In this document: piece by piece, positions 15,951-24,138 of the stretch | Layout of the letters: each line of letters opens with the position of its first letter | Position numbering within the stretch: position 1 is the first letter of the stretch | NCBI RefSeq assembly: GCF_902497995.1 | Contig: NZ_CABVII010000013.1 | Coordinates: forward strand, 112,084-176,083 | DNA: 64,000 nt | From: Pseudomonas fluorescens | Lineage (GTDB): Bacteria > Pseudomonadota > Gammaproteobacteria > Pseudomonadales > Pseudomonadaceae | Direction of reading: 5' to 3' | Position numbers and translations under genes: made by a program | The notes under the pieces: generated by a model | What the model saw: only the letters and a program-made list of their open reading frames with translations | Database searches by the model: none | What the model was told of the DNA's origin: nothing

Positions 15951-17027
15951 TCAATACCCGGTCATTTCCAGATACCCCTGCCCGCCGTGGCTGCCACTCA
16001 ACTGCACCGGCCCCTCCCAGTAGGGAATGCGCAAATCCATCCAGGCATTGGGGTTGAGGGCATTGAGGGTGATGTCGAGTTGCTTGCCGGGAATCTTGAT
16101 CGACCAGCGGATGGGCATGGAACGGCCGGCGACTTTCGCCGTTTCCTGCGGTGTGAGGAGGATGTCGGTGGCGTGCAATGACTGCGCCTGCCCCCGGGCG
16201 TCGATCCAGGTGCCGGTTAGGTACGGCGCGCCGTCCTTGTGCCGCATGCGGTACAGCATGACCTGTTCGCCGCTGTCCAGGTGCAGGGAAAACCAGTCCC
16301 AGCCCGTTTGATTCGCGGTCAGCGGTTGGCTGCTCCACTCGCGATCGAGCCAGGCCGGACCGCTGACCTGATACACCTGGCCATCGATGTCGAGCGTGCC
16401 ACTGGCCTGGAAAAACGGTTGGCTGTAATAGTAAGACGCCTGGCCCTGTTCGGATTTCTGGCTGAAACCCTGGTCGCCCTGCAACACCAACGGACGTGAA
16501 GACGTCAGCCGCAGCTGGTAGCTGAACGCCTTGTCCCGGGCGCTGAGTTGCAGCTCGGCCAAAGGATTGTCAGCGCTGGCCTGACTGCTGAAATGCCAAT
16601 CGTCAATCCACGCGCTGAAAGGCGTCAGGTTCACCCCGGCCTGACCGACGCCACCCCGGGCATAACGTTCGGCGGCGTGGTGCACCGTTGCCGACGTCAC
16701 CGCCGCATGCCCCAGCCAGATGATCGGGTTAGCCCAGCCAGTTTGCTCGGGCACCGCTTTCAAGGCACTGCGAAACAACGTCCATTGCGCGCCAAATTCG
16801 TTGCCCTGTGGGTCCTTGAGGTTGGCGGTGACGTACCACCATTCAATGCGAAAACCGTCGTGGGGACCGTGATCCGCCGGAAAATTGAAGGCTCTGCCAG
16901 GCACCACCGGCGTGAACGCGGCGGCTTGATTGCCCAATCCCGCAAAGCCCTTCTCGACAGGCGCCGGGTTATCGCAACCGCCGAGCAACGCCAGCAACAA
17001 CACACCGACCTTAATCCTCATGGGCAA
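15951..17027 (-). CDS. CrtC/AttH-type lipocalin-like lipoprotein
   Basis: A 358-residue lipoprotein (lipobox LLALLGGC, Cys near residue 18) of the carotenoid 1,2-hydratase (CrtC)/AttH family. DGFRIEWWYVTANLKDPQGN is the family hallmark, followed by PAWLDREWSSQ and GWDWFSLHLDSGEQVMLYRMR. In AttEFGH-like systems this protein accompanies an ABC exporter, and here it is the last gene of that operon. Its start overlaps the permease stop by 11 to 17 bases, depending on whether the ATG at 17021 or 17027 is used. The substrate is unknown. Confidence 0.88.
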   Translation of the reverse strand: MPMRIKVGVLLLALLGGCDNPAPVEKGFAGLGNQAAAFTPVVPGRAFNFPADHGPHDGFRIEWWYVTANLKDPQGNEFGAQWTLFRSALKAVPEQTGWANPIIWLGHAAVTSATVHHAAERYARGGVGQAGVNLTPFSAWIDDWHFSSQASADNPLAELQLSARDKAFSYQLRLTSSRPLVLQGDQGFSQKSEQGQASYYYSQPFFQASGTLDIDGQVYQVSGPAWLDREWSSQPLTANQTGWDWFSLHLDSGEQVMLYRMRHKDGAPYLTGTWIDARGQAQSLHATDILLTPQETAKVAGRSMPIRWSIKIPGKQLDITLNALNPNAWMDLRIPYWEGPVQLSGSHGGQGYLEMTGY

Positions 17028-19515
17028 AGGTCCTCAGCAGATCCGCCGGTTGCGTGCGATACAGCGAGTACAGCGGCCACGCCGACGCCAGCAAGGTCGC
17101 GAGCAGCGCCAGCCCCAGCAACTGCAACAGCTGCAGCGGGAACACCTGCAGCGGCAGACGCCAGCCGAAGGCCTGGACGTTGATCACGGCATTCAGGCAC
17201 CAGGCCAGCGCGATACCCAACGGCAACGCCAGCACCAACGTCAGCACTGCCAGCAACCAGGTTTGCCCGAGGTTAAGCAGCATCAATTGCCGGCGCGTCA
17301 CCCCCAGCGCCCACAAGGGCGCCAGTTGCCCCAGGCGACTCTGGCTCTGGGTCAACAGGCTGATGAACAACGCCACACCCGCTACGCAGAGGGTCAGGCT
17401 GTTGAGCGCGGCGGTCGCGGCGAAGGTGCGCTCGAAAACCTGCGTGGACCAGCCCTTGAGCCGCGCCTGATCGACGATGCGGCTGTCGTCCAGGTTGAAG
17501 CGCGTTTGCAGCGCCGTCAGGAACGCCGGGATCGACGGTGGATCGATGCGCAGGTTGAAGCGGTTGGGGGTCAGTTGCGGCCAGCCGCGCAGCAGGTGAT
17601 TGGCGTTGACCAGGATATGGCCCTTGGGATTGCCATAGTCGGCGTAGATCCCGACGATCTGTGGCGACCAGGGGCCGCCCGGTGTCGGTATCGTCAGGTG
17701 ATCGCCAAGGCGCACCTTCAAGCGCCGGGCCAGTTGCTCGCTGAGCATCAGCGCATCGTCGCTGGCCAGCCGATCCCACGGCTTGTCGCCCAAGGCTTCC
17801 AGCAGCGGCCAGTGCTGGCGGTAGGTCGGGTGATCGATCACGCCGAAGATATCCGCCGGCCACCCCTGCAACTGGACGGACACCTGCCAGTTGGGCAGCA
17901 CCGCCGTCAGTTGCGGCTGTTGTGTGAGCCAGCTGTGCAGCTCCCTGGCCTGGGCCGGGTTTTGTGGATTGAGGTAGAGCTCGGCGGTCAACCGTTGTTC
18001 GAGCCAGTTGCTGAAGGTCTGGCGGAAACCTTCGGTCATGCTGCCGGCACCGATGTTGGCCGCCAGGGCCAACAGCAGCGCCATCAACGCCAGGCTCAGG
18101 GCCGGCAGTTGCTGTCGGCAATCGGCGAGAAACCATTGGCCGAGCACCGATCGACTGCGCTGTAGCACCAGGTTCAGCACGCTATTGAGCACCACCGGCA
18201 GCGCCAGCGCGGCGCCGAGCAACAGCGCGGCCATCAGCACGAAACCACTGGCCAGGCTGTCGCCCCGCAGCAACGCCAGCAGCGCAATCACCGCGGCAAT
18301 CGCGGCCACCCAACCCTGACGGCGCAGCCAGCGCGCATGGGCCTGATGCCAGGCCTGCGGATCGGCCAGGGCCAGCAACGGCAGACGCGCCGCCCGCCAC
18401 AGACTGTTGACGCCTGCCAGCAAAGCGCCGAGCAGGCTCAGGCCGACACCGCTGAGCCACCACCACGGACTGAGGCTCAACTGTCCCGCCACTTCGGCGC
18501 CATACAACCCGCGCAGACTGGCGGCGACATCCGGCAACAGCACACTGGCCAGCAAGTAGCCACTGGTCACTCCAGCGAGGCCGCCAATCAACGCCAGTGC
18601 ACCCAGCTCAACGGCCAGACACGCGATCAACATCCGTGCACTGACACCGCAGGCGCGCAAGGTGCGCAACAACCCTCGGCGTTGCTCCAACGCCAGGCCG
18701 ATGGCGGCGTGAGCGATGAACAGCCCGACCACGAACGACAGAAACCCCAGGGCATCGAGGTTCAGGTGAAAGCTCTCGGTCAGGCGCGCGAGATTGTTCT
18801 CTTCGCCGCTGCTCTTGAGTTGCAGCTGGCCTTTGAATTGATCGGGCAGCGTCGCGCTGAAGTCCTTGGGCAACAGCAGGCGCGACAGCTGATCCGGCAG
18901 ACCAAGGACCTGCTGGGCGAAGCCGATGTCCACCAGCAACACACCGGGGGCCATATCGGCTTCAACATGCAGCGGCGGCAATGCCACGCCGTTCAGGCTC
19001 GACGGCTGCTCTCCCTCTTGCAAGCCCAGGGCCTGCAAGGTCTGCGGCGAAATCCAGGTCCTGCCCGGCGGCCTGAAAAATTCGACGATTTGCTCGATCG
19101 CCAGTGCCTGCCCGGCCACTGCGGAACCGGCCGGCAGCGACACCGGCTCGATGCCCATCAGCTGCAAGCGCTGGTCTTCATGCCCCTTGAGTGTCAGCCG
19201 GCCCTGCAGCACCGGCGACACCGGCCAGCCTGCAAGGCGCAGATCGACAAACACTTGTTGAGAGAAGGTCGCGCCACTGGGGGTACTGAGGCTGGCCTGG
19301 GGTTCACCGCCGATCAACTGGCTGGCCCGGGCATAACTGTCCCGCGCCTGGCTGTTCAGTGCCTGCACACCGGACAGCAGGCTGGTGGCGAGCCAGAGCC
19401 CGGTCAACACGCTGAAAAATTGCACCGGGTGCTGCCGCCAATGGCTGAGCAGTGCCCGCAAGGTTTCGCCAAAGACCCGCACTTCAGCGCCCGTCCGCGC
19501 CAGCCAGACGGCCAC
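17011..19515 (-). CDS. ABC transporter permease, FtsX-like (AttFG type)
   Basis: An 834-residue inner-membrane protein with an N-terminal membrane segment, a large periplasmic MacB-like domain, and about ten membrane segments in two FtsX blocks. These include FLSFVVGLFIAHAAIGLALEQRRG near 280 and ALFISLLTQSQSRLGQLAPLWALGVTRRQLM near 740. It overlaps the ATPase gene by 32 bases and the lipoprotein gene at its other end, so the three form one operon. FtsX-type permeases move lipoproteins, peptides or signals rather than small nutrients. Confidence 0.9.
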   Translation of the reverse strand: MAVWLARTGAEVRVFGETLRALLSHWRQHPVQFFSVLTGLWLATSLLSGVQALNSQARDSYARASQLIGGEPQASLSTPSGATFSQQVFVDLRLAGWPVSPVLQGRLTLKGHEDQRLQLMGIEPVSLPAGSAVAGQALAIEQIVEFFRPPGRTWISPQTLQALGLQEGEQPSSLNGVALPPLHVEADMAPGVLLVDIGFAQQVLGLPDQLSRLLLPKDFSATLPDQFKGQLQLKSSGEENNLARLTESFHLNLDALGFLSFVVGLFIAHAAIGLALEQRRGLLRTLRACGVSARMLIACLAVELGALALIGGLAGVTSGYLLASVLLPDVAASLRGLYGAEVAGQLSLSPWWWLSGVGLSLLGALLAGVNSLWRAARLPLLALADPQAWHQAHARWLRRQGWVAAIAAVIALLALLRGDSLASGFVLMAALLLGAALALPVVLNSVLNLVLQRSRSVLGQWFLADCRQQLPALSLALMALLLALAANIGAGSMTEGFRQTFSNWLEQRLTAELYLNPQNPAQARELHSWLTQQPQLTAVLPNWQVSVQLQGWPADIFGVIDHPTYRQHWPLLEALGDKPWDRLASDDALMLSEQLARRLKVRLGDHLTIPTPGGPWSPQIVGIYADYGNPKGHILVNANHLLRGWPQLTPNRFNLRIDPPSIPAFLTALQTRFNLDDSRIVDQARLKGWSTQVFERTFAATAALNSLTLCVAGVALFISLLTQSQSRLGQLAPLWALGVTRRQLMLLNLGQTWLLAVLTLVLALPLGIALAWCLNAVINVQAFGWRLPLQVFPLQLLQLLGLALLATLLASAWPLYSLYRTQPADLLRTFAHED

Positions 19516-20152
19516 CCTGCAACACCACTTTTTCCGCCAGTCGCGCCGCGACCCGTGGGCTGTGGGTGACCATCAACAAGGTCGTCGGACTGTCGTCGAG
19601 CAGTTCCAGCAACAACTTCAACACCTGGTCGCTGGTGGCTTCATCGAGGCTGCCGGTCGGTTCGTCGGCCAGCAGCAGTTTCGGTTGCGAGGCCAGCGCC
19701 CGGCCCAGCGCAACCCGCTGCTGTTGCCCGCCGGACAACTGCTCCGGATAACGTCGCAGCACATCGGCCAACCCCAGACGCTGCACTAGATGCGCCTGCC
19801 AACGCGGATCATGCCGCCCCGCCAGCCGCGCCTGGAACGCCAGATTGTCCTCCACGCGCAAGCTGCCGATCAGGTTGTACTGCTGGAACACCAGGCCGAT
19901 TTCGGTCCGCCGCCAGCTCGCCAGTTGCCCTTCGCTCATCTGTTCCAGCCGATGCTCGCCGCTGCGGATGCTACCGCGATCGACCTTGTCCAGCCCGGCA
20001 ATCAAGTGCAGCAAGGTGCTCTTGCCGCTGCCCGACTCGCCCATCAGCGCCAGGCTGCTGCCGGGCTTCAAGGTCAGGTCGACGCCTTGCAGCACCGGTA
20101 ATGGACCCTGGGGAGTGGCGTAGCTTTTGAAGACGCCTTGGACCGACAGCAT
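19484..20152 (-). CDS. ABC transporter ATP-binding protein (MacB/LolD-like)
   Basis: A 222-residue ATPase driving the FtsX-type permease. Walker A is GESGSGKST near residue 38, the Q-loop is FQQYN, the ABC signature is LSGGQQQR near residue 138, Walker B is LLLADEPTGSLDE, and the H-loop is MVTHSP. It is the first gene of the three-gene operon reading leftward; a promoter should lie between 20,153 and 20,300. Confidence 0.93.
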   Translation of the reverse strand: MLSVQGVFKSYATPQGPLPVLQGVDLTLKPGSSLALMGESGSGKSTLLHLIAGLDKVDRGSIRSGEHRLEQMSEGQLASWRRTEIGLVFQQYNLIGSLRVEDNLAFQARLAGRHDPRWQAHLVQRLGLADVLRRYPEQLSGGQQQRVALGRALASQPKLLLADEPTGSLDEATSDQVLKLLLELLDDSPTTLLMVTHSPRVAARLAEKVVLQGGRLAGADGR

Positions 20153-20213
20153 GGGGGCAGGCTCGTTGAGGTCAGTGAGGCTAGGATAGCGGACGGCGGC
20201 GACACCGCGTTAT

Positions 20214-20253
20214 CGTTCTTCGCCGGCGAGCCTGCTCGCGAAGGCGTCGGTGG
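20214..20253. repeat. Single diverged REP element
   Basis: TTCTTCGCCGGCGAGCCTGC followed by TCGCGAAGGCGTCGG matches the REP core of the other copies. It lies between the ABC operon and the next gene. Confidence 0.7.
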
Positions 20254-20442
20254 TAGCTACACATAGTTCAGTTCAGAAACGCTGTTGATACCGGTCATAG
20301 AGCGCCTCGCGGTTGGAATGCGGGTACTCCTCGAAGTGCTGTTGCATTCTTGTAATCCAGACATCGCAAACGCGATCCCCTATGCCAGCTATAGTTAATG
20401 ACCTTGGGGAAATGCGGGAATACCGATTTCGCAGGTGCTGCC

Positions 20443-20835
20443 ATGAACAAAACCGATCTGACGCTAGCGTTCGCCCTCTGCCTGACCGCCACCGCCGCAG
20501 CCCATGCGGATGACCTGACCCCCACCACCGACTACAGCAGTGAATTCAACTATTACGGCGAAAACCAACCCTTCGCCCATCCCGTCCCACCCTCCCTGAG
20601 CTCTGTGCCGCCGCGGTCTTACATCCCCACGGCCCCGAGGGAATTCATCCCGATTGCGAGCCAGCATGTGTTCCACGACTCAAGATTGCCAACCGTCGCG
20701 GATGCCACCGTGCGGGTGTTCATCCGATCCTACGACGCGGAACGCGGCGTCTACGTCAACGAAGAAGTGCCCGACCCCAGCTGCCTGCTCGCCTGCCTTG
20801 GCGGCCAGGGACAGGCGAGTGAGGTTTACCACTGA
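20443..20835 (+). CDS. Small secreted protein of unknown function next to mnxR
   Basis: A 130-residue protein starting at ATG 20443 with a clear signal peptide (LTLAFALCLTATAAAHA). The mature part is proline- and tyrosine-rich (PTTDYSSEFNYYGENQPF, then PVPPSLSSVPPRSYIP) and ends in a Cys-containing tail (DPSCLLACLGG). No family is recognised. Its last 10 bases overlap, tail to tail, the 3' end of the response-regulator gene, which suggests long-standing association with the manganese locus. Confidence 0.6.
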   Translation: MNKTDLTLAFALCLTATAAAHADDLTPTTDYSSEFNYYGENQPFAHPVPPSLSSVPPRSYIPTAPREFIPIASQHVFHDSRLPTVADATVRVFIRSYDAERGVYVNEEVPDPSCLLACLGGQGQASEVYH

Positions 20836-22256
20836 CGTTTGTCCGGGCGCGCGAGGCCGAGCTTTTCGATCCGGTAACGCAGCATGTCGCGGCTCAGGCC
20901 CAGCAGCCGTGCCGACTTGGTGACATTCCAGTCGGTCTTGTCCAACATCTTGCGCACCATGTCGCGCTCCACTTCCGGCAGGTTCATCGACTCGGTGCCG
21001 TTATAGGTCGGGCGCGGTTCGCTGTGTTGGGGTTCATGCTGGAACGCGAGTGGCTCATCCACCAGGCTCAGGCACACGTTCAACTGGTGGGTGGCAATGG
21101 TGTCACTCTGGGCCAGCAGCACGGTTTGCTCGAGCATGTTGCGCAACTCGCGCACGTTACCCGGCCAGCTGTAGTTGAGCAGCAACTCTTCGGCCTGGTC
21201 GCTGAAATGCAGGTGCGGCTTGCCATAGCGTTTGCCATGGCTCGCCAGGAAATGCCGGGCCAGCACCAGGATGTCTTCGCCACGGGCGTATAGCCGCGGC
21301 ACCTTGATCGAGATGATGCGCAAGCGGAAGAACAGGTCGCGGCGGAACTTGCCCTGCTGGACCATCTGTTCGAGGTTGCAGTTGGTGGCGCTGATCACCC
21401 GCAAATCGACTTTGCGTTCCTTCACCGAACCGACCCGGCGAATGGTCCGGTCTTCGAGCAGCTTCAGCAGTTTGGCTTGCAGCAACAGATCCATTTCCCC
21501 GACTTCATCGAGAAACAGCGTACCGCCATCGGCCGCTTCCACCAGCCCGACGCGACGGTCCTTGGCGTCGGTGAAGGCGCCTTTCTCGTGACCGAACAGT
21601 TCCGACTCCACCAGGTTGGAAGGAATCGACGCGCAGTTGAATTCTATGAACGGGCCTTTGCTGCGCGGACCGTCGAAGTGCAGCGCCCGGGCCACCAGTT
21701 CCTTGCCGGTGCCGGTCTCGCCTTCGACGAGTACGGGCGGCAGATCGGTGTTGGCCATGCGCCGCTCGGCGTCGAGCAACTGGCCGATGGTGTTCTTCAG
21801 ATACTGCATGGGCGCCGAGTCGCCGATCAATGCCTGCACCCCGGACTTCTGCGCTTCGCGCTCCTGATAGAACGACAGCGTGCGTTCCAGCCGCTCAGTG
21901 GCCAGGGCCTTGTCCAGCAACAGCTTGAGCTCCGGCAAGGCCACAGGCTTGGTGACGTAATGGAACGCCCCCTCTTTCATCGCCGCCACGGCATCTTCGA
22001 CGTTGCCGTAGCCGGTCATCATGATCACTTTCAGATCCGGCGCGCTGATGCGCAGCTTCTGGATCAGGTCGTGCCCGCTCATGCCTGGCAGCGAATTGTC
22101 GGTCAGCACCACGTCAGGGACGAAGGTACTCAATTGCTCCAGTGCTTCTTCAGCCGAGTGGCAGACTGTCACCTCGAAGTCTTTGCGCTCCAGGTAGGTC
22201 TGGATATTCTCGGCGAGGAGTTCATCATCCTCGACCAGCAATATGCTGTGCTCCAT
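20826..22256 (-). CDS. mnxR: Sigma54-dependent response regulator, MnxR-like
   Basis: A 476-residue NtrC-family activator. The receiver domain (1-120) has the acidic pocket ED-D at 9-11, phospho-acceptor Asp53 and Lys103. The AAA+ domain has Walker A GETGTGKE (179-186), Walker B GTLFLDE (245-251) and the sigma54-contact loop at 226-231, which reads GAFTDA instead of GAFTGA. A Fis-type helix-turn-helix ends the protein (NVTKSARLLGLSRDMLRYRI). In P. putida GB-1, MnxR with two kinases (MnxS1, MnxS2) is required for Mn(II) oxidation; the same gene trio and an MnxG-type oxidase are here. The start overlaps the kinase gene by 32 bases. Confidence 0.88.
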   Translation of the reverse strand: MEHSILLVEDDELLAENIQTYLERKDFEVTVCHSAEEALEQLSTFVPDVVLTDNSLPGMSGHDLIQKLRISAPDLKVIMMTGYGNVEDAVAAMKEGAFHYVTKPVALPELKLLLDKALATERLERTLSFYQEREAQKSGVQALIGDSAPMQYLKNTIGQLLDAERRMANTDLPPVLVEGETGTGKELVARALHFDGPRSKGPFIEFNCASIPSNLVESELFGHEKGAFTDAKDRRVGLVEAADGGTLFLDEVGEMDLLLQAKLLKLLEDRTIRRVGSVKERKVDLRVISATNCNLEQMVQQGKFRRDLFFRLRIISIKVPRLYARGEDILVLARHFLASHGKRYGKPHLHFSDQAEELLLNYSWPGNVRELRNMLEQTVLLAQSDTIATHQLNVCLSLVDEPLAFQHEPQHSEPRPTYNGTESMNLPEVERDMVRKMLDKTDWNVTKSARLLGLSRDMLRYRIEKLGLARPDKRQW

Positions 22257-23721
22257 ATTCCCCTCCCGTTGCCACTTTGAAATTGAGACAGACGCGGGTT
22301 CCTTCCTGCTCCCGGCTGGTCAGGTCGACCGAGCCGTCGAAACGCTCCATTATTCTTTTGACCAGGACCAGGCCTACGCCCAACCCGCCTTGTTTGGTGG
22401 TGAAAAACGGCTTGAACACCATTTGTTGCTGCTGCTGGCTCATGCCCTTGCCGGTGTCACCCAGGGTCATGCACACCCGCCCGGGCTGCGGCGATTCGAT
22501 GTCGATACTGAGCACGCCACCCTTGGGCATGGCTTCCAGGGCATTGGCGAACAGGCTATTGAGAATCTGCGTGAGCAATACCTGTTGGCTGATCACCGGT
22601 GGGCAACTCTGCGGCGTGAAACGCACTTCGACACCGCAGCGTTTGATCAGCGCGTGGTAGGCACTCAGGGTGTCGTCGATCGCCAGCACCAGCTCCACCG
22701 CTTCACCCTCGTCATTCACCGGCCGCAATGACACCAGCAACTCCCGGACCCAGCGCGACATGCGATCGACCTGACTGATAATGTCGCCGATGTTCTTCTG
22801 CGCGCCCTGGCTGGCGATTTCCTGGGCCAGTTCGGCGCTGGAGCGAATATTTGCCAGCGGGTTGCGCAGGCTGTGAGCCACCGCCGAGGACATTTCCCCC
22901 AGGGCAACAAAGGTCTCGTTGGTGATCAGCTGTTTCTGCTGGCTTTCGAGCAGCTTGGCCGCACGCCGCACTATCCAGAACAACGCCAGGTAAATCGCTG
23001 CACCGCCCAGCCCGGTCGCCAGCCAGATGGACTTGAAGCCGCGCTGGATGCGCGCCACCAGATCCACCGGTTCCTTGTAGATTTCCACCATGGCGATCAC
23101 TTGGCTTTTGTCGGCATTGAACATCGGGATGTAATTCTCGATGAACAGATAGGCAGGCTCGCGCAACAATCTCTGCTCGGGGCGTTCCTCGACGATCTCG
23201 TGGTAGCTGGTGGACACCGACTCCTTCATGGCGAAGGACTCATCCAGCTCGTCATCGTCTTCAATGCGCACGCCGATCAACTGAGGGTTGGTCGACCAGA
23301 CCACGGTGCGATCCTGGGCATACACCGTGGCCAGCAGAAGGTCCGGCAGATGTTTTACATGATCGAGAAACTCGACGCGGGCGGCGGCTCGGGTCGCCGG
23401 TTCGACGTCGGGATAAGCATGGTCCTGGCGCGGGTCGAGCATTTCGCCCATGGTTCGGTTCGGATTGATCGACGCATGGCGGATTTCGGCCTCACCCATC
23501 GCCTGAATGAACTGCGCGGTCAGCATGGAATCGCGTTCGACACTCTCGATCACCACGAATCGCGTGGAAACATAGCCCAACCCCACCGCCACGGCCGCGA
23601 TGATGAAAAAGCTGCCGAAGGAGAACCAGCGCAGCAAATTGAACGGCCCGCGCCGGCCCTTGCGTTCTGTGTCCGGCGTCTGCAACGACGCCGCCGTTTT
23701 TTGTTGTTCCAGTGTCTGCAT
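22225..23721 (-). CDS. mnxS1: Sensor histidine kinase, MnxS1-like
   Basis: A 498-residue inner-membrane kinase. Membrane segments lie at about 33-52 and 231-252, bracketing a periplasmic sensor domain of about 175 residues. The H-box is SSAVAHSLRNPL with His283. The ATP-binding part shows NALEAM (N-box), GDTGKGM (G1) and GLGVGLVLVKRI (G2). It is the upstream partner of the regulator gene, with a 32-base overlap. The name rests on synteny with the MnxS1-MnxR-MnxS2 arrangement. The ligand is not known from sequence. Confidence 0.85.
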   Translation of the reverse strand: MQTLEQQKTAASLQTPDTERKGRRGPFNLLRWFSFGSFFIIAAVAVGLGYVSTRFVVIESVERDSMLTAQFIQAMGEAEIRHASINPNRTMGEMLDPRQDHAYPDVEPATRAAARVEFLDHVKHLPDLLLATVYAQDRTVVWSTNPQLIGVRIEDDDELDESFAMKESVSTSYHEIVEERPEQRLLREPAYLFIENYIPMFNADKSQVIAMVEIYKEPVDLVARIQRGFKSIWLATGLGGAAIYLALFWIVRRAAKLLESQQKQLITNETFVALGEMSSAVAHSLRNPLANIRSSAELAQEIASQGAQKNIGDIISQVDRMSRWVRELLVSLRPVNDEGEAVELVLAIDDTLSAYHALIKRCGVEVRFTPQSCPPVISQQVLLTQILNSLFANALEAMPKGGVLSIDIESPQPGRVCMTLGDTGKGMSQQQQQMVFKPFFTTKQGGLGVGLVLVKRIMERFDGSVDLTSREQEGTRVCLNFKVATGGEYGAQHIAGRG

Positions 23722-23807
23722 GGGTGGGTCCTGGATGCTTGCATCAAGCCTTTTCAGCCGTGTTTCGAATCAGTGTAGGTGGCGACGGATGGCGCCATTG
23801 ATATTAT

Positions 23808-23957
23808 TTAGCCGCTATTGCGTTTGCACCGCCTGTAACGGTTGCTGCCGTTCGGGCAGGCACGCAGGCTCGCTGTTCCCAGCGTCATCGCCAGAAGGAC
23901 GCTCAAAGGCCTCAGGAAGCCAAACCGCTTGAAAGGGAACCGCGCTTTACTGTCCAT
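23808..23957 (-). CDS. Possible 49-residue secreted peptide between the two kinases
   Basis: Minus-strand ORF starting MDSKARFPFKRFGFLRPL, then a hydrophobic stretch (SVLLAMTLGTASLRA) like a signal peptide, then a very basic, Cys-containing tail (CPNGSNRYRRCKRN). GAGG lies 9 bases before the ATG at 23957; an upstream in-frame ATG at 23978 has no ribosome-binding site. It would be the only gene in the 417-base gap between the kinases. No relatives are known to me. Confidence 0.35.
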   Translation of the reverse strand: MDSKARFPFKRFGFLRPLSVLLAMTLGTASLRACPNGSNRYRRCKRNSG

Positions 23958-24138
23958 CACCAGCCGCCTCGAAGTCATGAAGGGGTAATGGTGATGTGCA
24001 AGTAGCTCGCCAGATTTTTAACAGGTTTTACGAAGCACTAACCCATGACAAAACAGCGGCTTATCAACATCAATGTGCCATGTCCGGGAAGCCGCTGGGG
24101 AATGCCACCCGCTAACGGGGAAAGCTCACACCCATTTT

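Noticed and set aside
16930..18165. Long plus-strand open frames rich in Gln, Arg and Pro across the ABC permease (also 18337-19569, 35844-37646, 39892-41745, 52850-54283)
   Set aside because: These are antisense shadows typical of GC-rich genes. They have no ribosome-binding sites or domains, and the opposite strand encodes clear proteins.
24080..24130. Further MnxR-type enhancer between the kinase genes (CTGGGGAA...CGGGGAAA)
   Set aside because: Both runs are GGGG on the same strand, so the CCCC-N7-GGGG palindrome is not formed, and no sigma54 box follows.
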